This document shows, piece by piece, positions 8,819 through 17,033 of a DNA stretch of 64,000 bases. The translations under genes were made by a program, and so were the position numbers. The DNA is from Verrucomicrobiaceae bacterium (GTDB lineage: Bacteria; Verrucomicrobiota; Verrucomicrobiia; Verrucomicrobiales; Verrucomicrobiaceae): assembly GCA_016713035.1 (NCBI GenBank), contig JADJPW010000002.1, positions 186,001 through 250,000 of the forward strand. Reading direction: 5' to 3'. Each line of letters starts with the position of its first letter. Position 1 is the stretch's first letter. The notes under the pieces are model-generated. The model did not search any database. It was not told where the DNA came from and saw only the letters and a list, made by a program, of their open reading frames with translations.

Positions 8819-11800
8819 ACCCAAAGCTCTCATCTATCCTGGGCCTCCTTTTTCGTCCTCGTCCTCGTCCTCGTACTCCTACTCGTCCTCGAATCTGCGA
8901 TGTCTTCATCGAAAGCGGGGAACGAATTTCCAAGTCGATGGCTCAGGGCCACGCGGAGTGCTGGGGTGATTGTGGCGCGGAAGGATCGAGGACGAGTTCG
9001 AGTAGGAGGACGAGGACGAATTTTCTCCGCGCTTCGCTTCTCAGTCTCTTTGCCCTTTGCTCTCCGCTTTCCGCGCAGGAGCGACCTGCTGACCCCGCAG
9101 CCCACACCGTCATCGTCCCTTACGACGCGAAGAAGCCTCTGACGCAGGCTCCATCACGTTACTACCTCGGTTACGAGGAGTTTCAGCGGCTGTGGTCGTT
9201 GGCGAAGGAGAATCGAAAGCCGAAGCCCCTCGCGAAAGACGATGCGACGCAGCATGCGGTGATCCATGAGTCGCTCTATGATGCTCGCATCGAAGAAAAC
9301 GGGCTCGTTTTGACCGCACGCATCACGGCAGTGACGCGGGGCGAGTGGTCGAAGCTGGCGCTGCCTTTTGCACGCTTGGACGAGGGCAAGGCGGCGTTGG
9401 TGGGCGAGGTTTCGGTGAATGCCAAAGCGGCGGCGCTGACGGATGGCGTGCTCACCTTGGAAAAACCGGGCGTGCATGCCGTGGCGCTGACGGTGACACT
9501 GCCGATGCCGAAGGCTTGGACGGAGCTGAAGATGAAGCTGCCGCCCTCCGCAGGCGGTGTGCTGGCGCTGCACGGTGGACGGTCGGAAGGCTGGCCGCGC
9601 ATCAACGACAAACCGGCGCTGACGGCAGTGGATGACGCGGGCGGGCGTGTGTTCACGCATCCGCTCGGCGTGCACCGCGAGCTGCACATCCAGCGCACGG
9701 TGCGCGGGCTGGAGCAGGCGAGCGCGGAGGTGCCCGCCGCGAGTGTGGAGGCGAAGCTGCACCTCGCGGAGTTGGCCGCGCCGACTTGGGATGCCCTCAT
9801 GATGTTTGAGTTCCCCGGTGCGACGCGGCGGACGCTGGCTTTCAGCCTGAATGACGAAACGATGCGCCTCGACGACATCCGCGTGCTCAGCAGCGGCCAA
9901 CATGCGCCGATGGCACAGATCGAAACGCACCTGGAGCCAGGACGACGGCACTTCACGCTGCATTTGCAGCATGAGATCACCGGTGGAGCGGAGGTGAGGC
10001 GCAGCGGTCACAGCATTCAGGCTTCTCCCACAGATTCCAAACAAGCCTCTGCTGATGGATTAAAAAAATCTTCGGGCCTCCCTGAATCTGCGGGAAATCA
10101 ATTCTTCGATGCCCCACGCCCCGCCGCGCGGCGCATCTCCCAACGCATCACACTTTCGCATGATGGCGGCTTCGATTTAAAACCATTGCCGGAGGCCACG
10201 CAGCAGCGGGTGGACAGCACGGCGACGAGCAGCAGCTTTGCCTTCACGGGCACGGCGGCGTTGCGTTTTGAGTCGAAAGCAGCGGCGCAGCAAGGGGCGG
10301 TGGATGCGGGATACGTTTTCCAACTCAGCGAGCAAAAGGCGGAAATCCTCGCGGCGCTGACGGTGACGCGGAAGCGCGGGGTGTGGCAGCACCTGAGTGT
10401 GGGCCTGCCGGAGGGTTATGATGTGCAGGCGGTGCAGGGACCGGCGGTGGCGGCGTGGCAGCATGAGGGGCGTGATTTGCACGTGCACTTCCTGCCGCAA
10501 ACGGGCGCGGAGGCGCGGTTCGTGGTGCACATCACGCGTGTGGTGCCACAGGCGGTGACGGAGTGGCGGGTGGAGCCGCTGGAGTTGCGTGGTTTTGAAA
10601 AACACACGTCGAAGGTGCTGATCGTGGCACATGCGGCGGTGGAGGTGCGCTTGCCGCAGCTCGGCACGGCGTTGCAGGAGCTGGACCCGGCGGCGTTGGA
10701 CAGCGTCTTCGGCATCGCTCCGCCGATGGAGAAAAAACGGGCGCTGAAGGTCGATGCGGCCACCTGGAGCACGCTGGCGACGTTGGCGCGGCAGCCCGCA
10801 CGCTTTGCGGCGGAGACGGTGGCGCTGGTTTTGGCGAGTGATGCTGGCATTCGCGTGTCGCAGCAGCTCGGTCTGACGGTGGAGCAGGGTGCTTTGCGAA
10901 GTGTGAGCCTGACTTTGCCCGCTGCCTTGCCGGAGGCGGTGGTGAGCGGCCCGCTGCTGCGGGAGATGCGCTCACGCGTGGAGGGCGGCCTGCGCATTTA
11001 CGACTGCTCTTTCCAAAGCGATGTGCTGGACGCGACGACGCTCACGTTTGATCTCGATCTGCCGCTGAGTGCGGAGTTGAGCGTGCCTTTTTGCACGGTG
11101 CCGAGCGCAGGGCGTGTGACGCGGTGGTTCGTGCTGGATAATGCCAGTGCCCGCGAGGCCAAGATCACCACGCAGACCGCGCTGGAGGCGGCGACACGCG
11201 AGCAGGTGCCGTATTTGCCGACCGGGATGGCCCGGCCGCAATTCCTCCGCGCCACGGGCGACGGCACGCTGACGCTGGCCTACACGCAGCTCGCCTCGAC
11301 CGAGGGGAATGCCGCTCTCGTCACCCTGGCGGATGTGGCGACGCACCTGCGCAGCGACGGCCAGCGCTGGGATGTGGTGACGTATTCGCTGATCAATCGC
11401 AGCTTGCAGTTCCTACCGGTCGTTTTGCCAGACAAGGCCATCTTAATCGCCGTCAGCGTCGGCGGTGAACCGGTGCGTGCGGATGAAGAACTGCGTGCAG
11501 GCCGCCGCGTGCGCCTGATCCCGCTGATCCACACACGCCCCGGCCAACGCGCGGTCGATGTACAGCTCATTTATCGATTTGAGGCTCAAAATGGCTCTAA
11601 ACTGCCTGATTCGCTAAAACTCGACGATCCCGAGCTCGACGGCCTTTCCGCCGAAAGAACGACCTGGACCGTCTGGGTGCCGAAAAGCCACCAAATCGCC
11701 GATTTGGACGGCAACATGGACCGCACCGCCCAAGAAATCCAGGAACTGCAAAAGCTCGAAGGCATGCTCAGCGAGCTAGGTGAGGCGAATCGCGTGCTAT

Positions 11801-12732
11801 CGCGTGCCGATGTCGCTGGGGCCGAGGCGAAGAATGCGTATGACTCTGCCAAGGACCTCCAAAAGAAGATTCAATTGAAGAAAGAGGCCACGCTGTCGCA
11901 AATCGTGAGCAATGGGCTGTCGAGTTTGCTGAGTGTGAAACGCTATAGCGGCTATGGCGAAAAAGACGCCATGGACCTGGAGATCGAGCAACAAGGCCGC
12001 GTGTTGGATGACAACTTTAAGAGCAAAGAGAAAGCCCAGGCACCTGTGAGTGGGAAAGACCGCAACACCGCCTGGGGCCTCAACAAGAGCGGCGCAGGCA
12101 AGCTGGAGCAGCAAGGCACGAATACCTTTAGTGGCGTTATGAGCATAAACGGCGGCCAAGTCTTCAATGACAACCTGTGCGTGGCGAATACCTACTTCGG
12201 CGGTACGACGGTGAATGCGGGGCAGTTGCAAATCGCTGGGGGAAGTGGGATCACGATCACGGCAGGAAACACAATCACTCTAAGCGGAGCGGTCTCTGGA
12301 ACGGGTAGCGTGGCCTTGGATAACGCGGTGCAGGCACAACGGCAAAGTGGACAGGTGATGCTCGGTGCCAATACGCTGAACTCCACGGCACGCGGGAATG
12401 CATTCAATAATGCCGGTGGCTTTGTGGATCTAAACCAGCCCGCGCAGCTCAAAGCGAATCTATCGGCAGCCGTACCAGCCCCCAAGCCAACAGAGCCTCC
12501 TGTTGCACCGCAACAGGGCTACTTTGGCAAAGCCACGGGGAAGCATTCGCTGGCCCTCACGCTGCCGACGGGAGGTGAGGCACATCATTTCACCAAGCTC
12601 AAAGACCATGCAGTGCTAGAACTGACGCTGAAACCCGCGCCTAAGGCGAACTCCACGGCGCGATGGATCGCGCTGGGGGCTGCACTGCTGGTGTGGGGGC
12701 TGCTGGCGCGGTTCACACGTCGGCGGGGCTGA
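8815..12732 (+). CDS. giant secreted, C-terminally anchored protein 3 with beta-strand-repeat insert
   Basis: 1305 aa, third paralogue of the operon (VIVPYDAKKPLTQ...YYLGYEEFQRLW begins the mature part). The ATG overlaps the upstream TGA by the ATGA arrangement. The N terminus is unusual: about 57 residues rich in Arg, Ser, Thr and Pro come from a palindromic element (8852-9020) before the signal-peptide core (LRASLLSLFALCSPLSAQ). A second palindromic element (10023-10097) is read through at about residues 403-428. Residues about 961-1060 look alpha-helical/coiled-coil. Residues about 1083-1210 are a Gly/Asn/Thr-rich insert resembling an autotransporter-associated beta-strand repeat (GLNKSGAGKLEQQGTNTFSG, then GGTTVNAGQLQIAG). 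One transmembrane segment and RRR end the protein. Function unknown. Confidence 0.85.
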   Translation: MNPKLSSILGLLFRPRPRPRTPTRPRICDVFIESGERISKSMAQGHAECWGDCGAEGSRTSSSRRTRTNFLRASLLSLFALCSPLSAQERPADPAAHTVIVPYDAKKPLTQAPSRYYLGYEEFQRLWSLAKENRKPKPLAKDDATQHAVIHESLYDARIEENGLVLTARITAVTRGEWSKLALPFARLDEGKAALVGEVSVNAKAAALTDGVLTLEKPGVHAVALTVTLPMPKAWTELKMKLPPSAGGVLALHGGRSEGWPRINDKPALTAVDDAGGRVFTHPLGVHRELHIQRTVRGLEQASAEVPAASVEAKLHLAELAAPTWDALMMFEFPGATRRTLAFSLNDETMRLDDIRVLSSGQHAPMAQIETHLEPGRRHFTLHLQHEITGGAEVRRSGHSIQASPTDSKQASADGLKKSSGLPESAGNQFFDAPRPAARRISQRITLSHDGGFDLKPLPEATQQRVDSTATSSSFAFTGTAALRFESKAAAQQGAVDAGYVFQLSEQKAEILAALTVTRKRGVWQHLSVGLPEGYDVQAVQGPAVAAWQHEGRDLHVHFLPQTGAEARFVVHITRVVPQAVTEWRVEPLELRGFEKHTSKVLIVAHAAVEVRLPQLGTALQELDPAALDSVFGIAPPMEKKRALKVDAATWSTLATLARQPARFAAETVALVLASDAGIRVSQQLGLTVEQGALRSVSLTLPAALPEAVVSGPLLREMRSRVEGGLRIYDCSFQSDVLDATTLTFDLDLPLSAELSVPFCTVPSAGRVTRWFVLDNASAREAKITTQTALEAATREQVPYLPTGMARPQFLRATGDGTLTLAYTQLASTEGNAALVTLADVATHLRSDGQRWDVVTYSLINRSLQFLPVVLPDKAILIAVSVGGEPVRADEELRAGRRVRLIPLIHTRPGQRAVDVQLIYRFEAQNGSKLPDSLKLDDPELDGLSAERTTWTVWVPKSHQIADLDGNMDRTAQEIQELQKLEGMLSELGEANRVLSRADVAGAEAKNAYDSAKDLQKKIQLKKEATLSQIVSNGLSSLLSVKRYSGYGEKDAMDLEIEQQGRVLDDNFKSKEKAQAPVSGKDRNTAWGLNKSGAGKLEQQGTNTFSGVMSINGGQVFNDNLCVANTYFGGTTVNAGQLQIAGGSGITITAGNTITLSGAVSGTGSVALDNAVQAQRQSGQVMLGANTLNSTARGNAFNNAGGFVDLNQPAQLKANLSAAVPAPKPTEPPVAPQQGYFGKATGKHSLALTLPTGGEAHHFTKLKDHAVLELTLKPAPKANSTARWIALGAALLVWGLLARFTRRRG
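8852..9020. repeat. long palindromic element in the giant gene 3 N terminus
   Basis: Left arm 8852-8892 is built of TCGTCCTCGTCCTCGTACTC-type units. Right arm 8986-9020 is its imperfect inverse (TCGAGGACGAG...GGACGAGGACGAA). Together they could form a long imperfect hairpin with an internal region of about 93 bp. It is translated as low-complexity sequence (FRPRPRPRTPTRPR ... SRTSSSRRTRTN) ahead of a normal signal-peptide core. The arms differ in the number of CCTCGT units, consistent with slippage. Confidence 0.8.
10023..10097. repeat. palindromic element inside giant gene 3, same family as 60194-60268
   Basis: Imperfect inverted repeat. The left side TTCTCCCACAGATTCC (10023-10038) pairs with CTGAATCTGCGGGAAA (10082-10097), with GCC..../..GGC further in. 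The right half closely matches the right half of the intergenic palindrome at 60243-60268 (GGCCTCC.TGAATCTG..GGAAATCAA), so both belong to one dispersed family. Here the element is in frame and codes for a Ser/Gln/Lys-rich stretch (SPTDSKQASADGLKKSSGLP). Confidence 0.7.
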
Positions 12733-12800
12733 TTTTTATGAAACGAATGCAGCAAAGCGGGCTTGTGAGTGAGTAGAGCAACCGCTAGCATTCTCCGCGC

Positions 12801-13853
12801 ATGGCTATTTCCATTGATGACATTCTCCAAGCTGCTGAGGACCACAGCGCGAGCGATATTTTCCTCCAAGAAGGCGAGGTGCCGCGCATGAAGATCAATG
12901 AGCAGCTCATGATTTTCGGCGACGAGCCACTGCTGCTGCCGCAACTGGCCGGTCTATGGCAAGCATGTGGTGGGGACACCATGAAGGACCAGGATGTGGA
13001 TACTGGCATCACCAGTCGTACGGGTGTGCGCTTCCGCGTGAATCTGCATAAGGTGCTGGGTAAGTTGGCCAGCGTGCTGCGCCGTGTACGCACGGATATG
13101 CCCTCTCTGAGCATGCTGGGTGCTCCAGAGTGGCTGCTCACTCGCTGGGCGCTGCAGGAGCACGGCATGGTGCTGGTGACGGGCTCCACGGGCCAAGGGA
13201 AGTCCACCACACTGGCGGGCACTCTGCACTGGATGAATCAAAACGTGGCCCGCCACATCGTCACCATCGAGGACCCGGTGGAATACATTTTCACGAACAA
13301 CCGCAGCATGTTCACGCAGCGTGAGGTGGGCCGCGACACGCCCAGTTTCCCACGTGGCCTCCGCGCAGCGATGCGCCAGGCACCGGATGTGATCTTTGTG
13401 GGTGAGATCCGTGACTACGACACGGCCTTCACCGCGCTGCAGGCCTGTGAGACAGGACACCTCGTGCTGGCATCCATGCACAGCGCCACCGTGGCGGATA
13501 CGATGGAGCGCTTTGTGAATCTCTTCCCCGCAGATCAAGTGGGCATCGGCCTGCATCTGCTCTCCCACCAGCTCGTGGGTGTGCTGTGTCAGAAGCTGGT
13601 GCCGGATGTGCAGGGGAACCTAAAACTGCTGGTGGAGCATCTGCAAAACGGCGGGGCCGTGCGTGACTGGATCGCCCGCCGCCAAGTCGGCGACATCAAT
13701 GAATACATGAGCCGTGCGAATGATCCGAACTGCCGCACCTTTCTCCAGTCCATCGTGGCCGCGTATGAGGCTGGCATGATCGATGAACCGACCGCCATCG
13801 CCTCCTGTGGAAATGAAGCGGAGTTCCGCCGTGCAGCGCGGGGCATCTCATGA
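12801..13853 (+). CDS. PilT-type twitching/secretion ATPase, copy 1
   Basis: 350-aa member of the type II/IV secretion ATPase family, PilT branch: hexameric cytoplasmic motors that power pilus retraction. An N-terminal PAS-like region (SASDIFLQEGEVPRM) is followed by the RecA core: Walker A G-S-T-G-Q-G-K-S-T (residues 128-136), Asp box IVTIEDPVEY (about 154-163), Walker B DVIFVGEIRD (196-205) and the His box (ASMHSATVADTMERF). The key nucleotide-binding residues look intact. The start at 12801 lies 68 bp after giant gene 3 and the second copy follows after 51 bp, so the pair is probably co-transcribed and perhaps continues the giant-gene operon. Which pilus or surface structure it drives is not visible; no pilin or PilB/PilC gene is in the window. 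Confidence 0.92.
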   Translation: MAISIDDILQAAEDHSASDIFLQEGEVPRMKINEQLMIFGDEPLLLPQLAGLWQACGGDTMKDQDVDTGITSRTGVRFRVNLHKVLGKLASVLRRVRTDMPSLSMLGAPEWLLTRWALQEHGMVLVTGSTGQGKSTTLAGTLHWMNQNVARHIVTIEDPVEYIFTNNRSMFTQREVGRDTPSFPRGLRAAMRQAPDVIFVGEIRDYDTAFTALQACETGHLVLASMHSATVADTMERFVNLFPADQVGIGLHLLSHQLVGVLCQKLVPDVQGNLKLLVEHLQNGGAVRDWIARRQVGDINEYMSRANDPNCRTFLQSIVAAYEAGMIDEPTAIASCGNEAEFRRAARGIS

Positions 13854-13904
13854 TGACATGGAGCTCCGCTCACCGCACTGATCATCCTTTATCCCCACCC
13901 CGTC

Positions 13905-14993
13905 ATGCGCACCCACGACCTCATCGAGTATCTCTTCATGGTCATCGACCGGAACGGCTCTGACTTACACATCAGCGTAGGCAGTCCGCCCATGGGGCGT
14001 ATCAATGGCGTGCTGGAGGCTGTGGTGGATGAGGTGCTGGAAATGACGGATGTGCGTGAGCTGATCTTTGAGGTGCTGAAAGAAAACCAACGCGCAAAGC
14101 TGGAGCGTGAGTGGGAGCTGGACTTCGCCATCCAGGTGGAAAACCTGGGGCGCTTCCGTGGCAATGCCTGCTATGTGATGGGGCGCATCGAGGCCTCCTT
14201 CCGCTACATCCCGAATGTGATCCCCGCCATCCGTGATCTAGGGCACGGACCGACGGTGGAGAACTTCACGAAGATGCGTGACGGCCTCGTGCTAGTCACG
14301 GGCACGAGCAACTGTGGCAAAACGACCACTCTCTCCGCCCTCACCCAGCACATCTGCAATACGCGAAAGGCGAATGTGGTCAGCATCGAAGACCCGATCG
14401 AGTACCTCTTCACACCGGGGCAAAGCGTGATCCGCCAGCGCCAGGTGGGCGCAGATACGCATACCTTTGCTGCCGCGATCAAAAGTGCCCTGCGCCAGGA
14501 TGCCGACGTCATCGTGGTGAGCGAGCTGCGTGACCTAGAGACGATGCGCACCGCCCTCACCGCCGCCGAGACGGGCCACCTCGTCATCAGCACGCTGCAT
14601 ACGCATGATGCGCCGAGCACGATCCTGCGCATCCTGGATGCCTTTCCAGAGGAGCAGCAGGACTTCGTAGCCTCACAGCTCGCCAGCTCGCTGCGTGGGG
14701 TGATTTGCCAGTCCCTCATCGTGCGCCGCGACGAGCCAGGTCGTGTGATGGCCTCCGAGGTCATGGTGGGAAATAGCGCGATCTGTTCCTGCATCCGCTC
14801 GAAACGGCTGACACAACTGCCGAATCTGATCCAGATCGGCGGGATAGACGGCATGCACACCATCGATGATAGCCTCACGCACCTAACGAACTACGGCTTC
14901 ATCACCCTAGAGGACGCCATGGTGCGTGCGAGAGACCCCGATTTCGTGAACGTCCACCACCGCACGTTTTTGAAGGAACGCGGGAAGGCGTGA
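13905..14993 (+). CDS. PilT/PilU-type ATPase, copy 2
   Basis: 362-aa paralogue of the preceding gene, with the same layout: N-terminal SDLHISVGSPPMGRINGVLE, Walker A G-T-S-N-C-G-K-T-T (133-141), Asp box VVSIEDPIEYLF, Walker B ADVIVVSELRD and the His-box region (ISTLHTHDAPSTILRILDAF). The Walker B region reads V-V-S-E-L-R-D where the usual PilT sequence is G-E-M/I-R-D, so a Gly is replaced by Ser206; the catalytic Glu207 remains. A tandem PilT/PilU pair usually works as one retraction machine, with PilU depending on PilT, and this arrangement suggests the same. Its stop is 10 bp before the 3' end of a convergent tRNA gene. Confidence 0.9.
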   Translation: MRTHDLIEYLFMVIDRNGSDLHISVGSPPMGRINGVLEAVVDEVLEMTDVRELIFEVLKENQRAKLEREWELDFAIQVENLGRFRGNACYVMGRIEASFRYIPNVIPAIRDLGHGPTVENFTKMRDGLVLVTGTSNCGKTTTLSALTQHICNTRKANVVSIEDPIEYLFTPGQSVIRQRQVGADTHTFAAAIKSALRQDADVIVVSELRDLETMRTALTAAETGHLVISTLHTHDAPSTILRILDAFPEEQQDFVASQLASSLRGVICQSLIVRRDEPGRVMASEVMVGNSAICSCIRSKRLTQLPNLIQIGGIDGMHTIDDSLTHLTNYGFITLEDAMVRARDPDFVNVHHRTFLKERGKA

Positions 14994-15003
14994 AACCGGA
15001 GAG

Positions 15004-15078
15004 TGGAGCCAACAGTCGGAATTGAACCGACGACCGGCGGTTTACAAAACCGCTGCTCTACCGCTGAGCTATGTTGGC
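15004..15078 (-). tRNA. tRNA-Thr (anticodon UGU)
   Basis: The cloverleaf reads on the minus strand: acceptor stem GCCAACA/TGTTGGC, D-arm AGCTCAGCGGTAGAGC, anticodon stem GCGGT/ACCGC with loop TTTGTAA (anticodon TGT, plus-strand 15044-15046), T-arm with GGTTCAATTCC, discriminator U and a genome-encoded CCA (15004-15006). UGU reads ACA and the wider ACN box, giving tRNA-Thr. All stems pair without mismatch apart from wobble. Confidence 0.93.
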
Positions 15079-15214
15079 CTATCTCTCGGGGCCGCGAGTA
15101 TTAGAGCATGTTTCGCCGCTGGCAAGGGCGGTGTGGAGAGATGTTTTGGTCTGCCGGAAATGCCCCGCCCACGCAAGAGGCCCTCCGCATCGTGCGATTG
15201 GACTGGGCACACTC

Positions 15215-16483
15215 ATGAACCGCCGCACTTTCATCCATCAATCGACTGCGCTGGCCGCAGCCTCCACGCTTTCAAAACTCCGCGCTGCCGATCAGGCTAC
15301 GAAAAAGCTCAAGGTGGCCGTGGTGGCCCTGGGACGTGGCATGGGCCATGTCGGCGCTCTGCTCAAGCTGCCGAACGTGGAGATCGCCTACCTCGCAGAG
15401 GTGGACCCGAAGCGCTTGGAGAATGGGCTCAAGGTCGTCCATGATAAGCAGAGCGTGTCCTGTCAGGGCGTGAAGGACTTCCGCACCTTCTTGGATGATA
15501 AGACGCTGGATGCCGTCTTCATCGCGACGCCGAATTTTTGGCACACACCGGCCGCACTGCTCTGCATGCAGGCTGGGAAGCATGTCTATGTGGAAAAACC
15601 CGGCAGCCAGACTGCGCAGGAGGCAGAGATGATCGTCGCCGCAGCACAGAAATACGACCGCCGTGTGCAGATGGGCAATCAGCGCCGCACTTGGATGAAG
15701 GACGCCATCGCCGCGCTGCATGGCGGTGCCATCGGCCCAGTGCGCTATGGCCGTGCGACCTATTACAACAAACGCGGCACCGTAGCGAAGAACGAAAAGC
15801 CTGCGGCAGAGGGGCTCGACTACGACCTATGGCAGGGCCCCGTGCCAGACGATGCTAGCCGCGATTTCAAAAGCATGGTGCACTACGATTGGCACTGGTT
15901 CTGGCACTGGGGCAACGGTGAACTGGGGAACAACGGCATCCATAGCCTCGACATCCTGCGCTGGGGCCTGAAGGGCGAGTATCCGCTGCGTGTGACCTAC
16001 AATGGCGGGCGCTACTTCTTTGAGGATGCACAGGAGACGCCAGATACCGGCACGGCGGTCTATGACTTCGGTCACGCTGGCTGTGAGTGGGTGCAGAGCA
16101 GCTCGCATCCGCGTGCGGCGGAGAAAAACCTGGGTGAAGTGATGTTTTACGGCGATAACGGCAGCATGGCCGTCTCTCGCACGACCTGGACGATCTATGA
16201 TCCGAAAGGCGTGGAGATCAGCCAGGGCAAAGCGGCCAACACGGGCGGTGATGAAGCCCATATCGGCAACTTCCTCGATGCCATCCGTGGTGAAGCGCAG
16301 CTCAATAGCCCCATCGACGAGGGCCAAAAGAGCACCATGCTCTGCCACCTCGGGAACATGGCCTACCGCACCAATACCGTCGTTCGCTGTGATCCGAAGA
16401 CGGGCAAAATCATCGACAATCCAGCTGCGCAGAAGCTCTGGGGCCGCGAGAGCTACCGCAAAGGCTGGGAAGTGAAGATTTGA
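15215..16483 (+). CDS. Tat-exported Gfo/Idh/MocA-family oxidoreductase
   Basis: 422-aa NAD(P)-dependent oxidoreductase of the Gfo/Idh/MocA family, typically acting on sugars, inositols or glycosides. The start at 15215 (MNRRTFIHQSTALAAAS) gives a clear twin-arginine signal; the frame is open upstream but that extension runs into the tRNA. The Rossmann part starts LKVAVVALGRGMGHVGALLK, less canonical than the usual GxGxxG. EKP (HVYVEKPGSQT), the conserved cofactor/catalytic lysine motif of the family, is present, followed by the C-terminal substrate domain with WHWFWHWGNGELGNNGIHSL. Tat-exported GFO/IDH proteins are abundant in PVC bacteria and carry their cofactor across the membrane folded. 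The neighbouring gene is convergent, leaving 1 bp between the stops. Confidence 0.9.
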   Translation: MNRRTFIHQSTALAAASTLSKLRAADQATKKLKVAVVALGRGMGHVGALLKLPNVEIAYLAEVDPKRLENGLKVVHDKQSVSCQGVKDFRTFLDDKTLDAVFIATPNFWHTPAALLCMQAGKHVYVEKPGSQTAQEAEMIVAAAQKYDRRVQMGNQRRTWMKDAIAALHGGAIGPVRYGRATYYNKRGTVAKNEKPAAEGLDYDLWQGPVPDDASRDFKSMVHYDWHWFWHWGNGELGNNGIHSLDILRWGLKGEYPLRVTYNGGRYFFEDAQETPDTGTAVYDFGHAGCEWVQSSSHPRAAEKNLGEVMFYGDNGSMAVSRTTWTIYDPKGVEISQGKAANTGGDEAHIGNFLDAIRGEAQLNSPIDEGQKSTMLCHLGNMAYRTNTVVRCDPKTGKIIDNPAAQKLWGRESYRKGWEVKI

Positions 16484-16484
16484 G

Positions 16485-17033
16485 TCACTTCACCAGCCGT
16501 CCCTTCAGGATCTCGCGAAAGGACTTCCCGTCGAACGTGAGATCCTGCAGCACCGCACGACCATCGAGCACACGCACCTCGGCGATGACGCCTTTGGCAT
16601 CACGCACCGTTTCTGCGAACCACTTGTCCGCCTCGGGTGCGAGCTTTTCATTGATGTAAAAGCGGTCAAAGGGCCAGCGGATGTGCGTGATGCCTGCCGA
16701 GTGAGAGCGTGAAAGAACCTTCACAAAATCGCCTTGGGTCGGTTTTTCACGCGTAGCTGCTGCCAGGCGGGCAAGTCCGTCCTCACCCGTGGTCCACGTC
16801 ACATAGAGCGGTGTGTCGTAGGAATCCGATGCAGACGAGGCGACAGTGTCCTCCACCGGCCTGACGGCGAGGTAGCGACCACGCAGCGGATCGTAGGGAT
16901 CTGGCGCGGCGCATTTGAGGCGGAGGAGAGCGCCATCCGCGAGGACTCGCTCATGCGTCCAGATTTGGGACAGCGGAGCGGCCCACTGCACGAGCACCGC
17001 AAAGAGGAAAAGGAGGAGAGGGATGGCTTTCAT
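16485..17033 (-). CDS. GDYXXLXY-domain membrane-associated protein
   Basis: 182 aa with one N-terminal hydrophobic segment (IPLLLFLFAVLVQWAAPL) and the segment DPYDPLRGRYLAVR, which fits the GDYXXLXY signature of a family almost always paired with DUF2157 membrane proteins. The partner lies directly upstream with a 4-bp overlap (start ATG within TCATG at 17030-17033). This pairing is the main argument for the assignment. Its function is unknown; the pair is assumed to form an envelope complex. The first position of the signature motif is R rather than D (G-R-Y). Confidence 0.75.
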   Translation of the reverse strand: MKAIPLLLFLFAVLVQWAAPLSQIWTHERVLADGALLRLKCAAPDPYDPLRGRYLAVRPVEDTVASSASDSYDTPLYVTWTTGEDGLARLAAATREKPTQGDFVKVLSRSHSAGITHIRWPFDRFYINEKLAPEADKWFAETVRDAKGVIAEVRVLDGRAVLQDLTFDGKSFREILKGRLVK

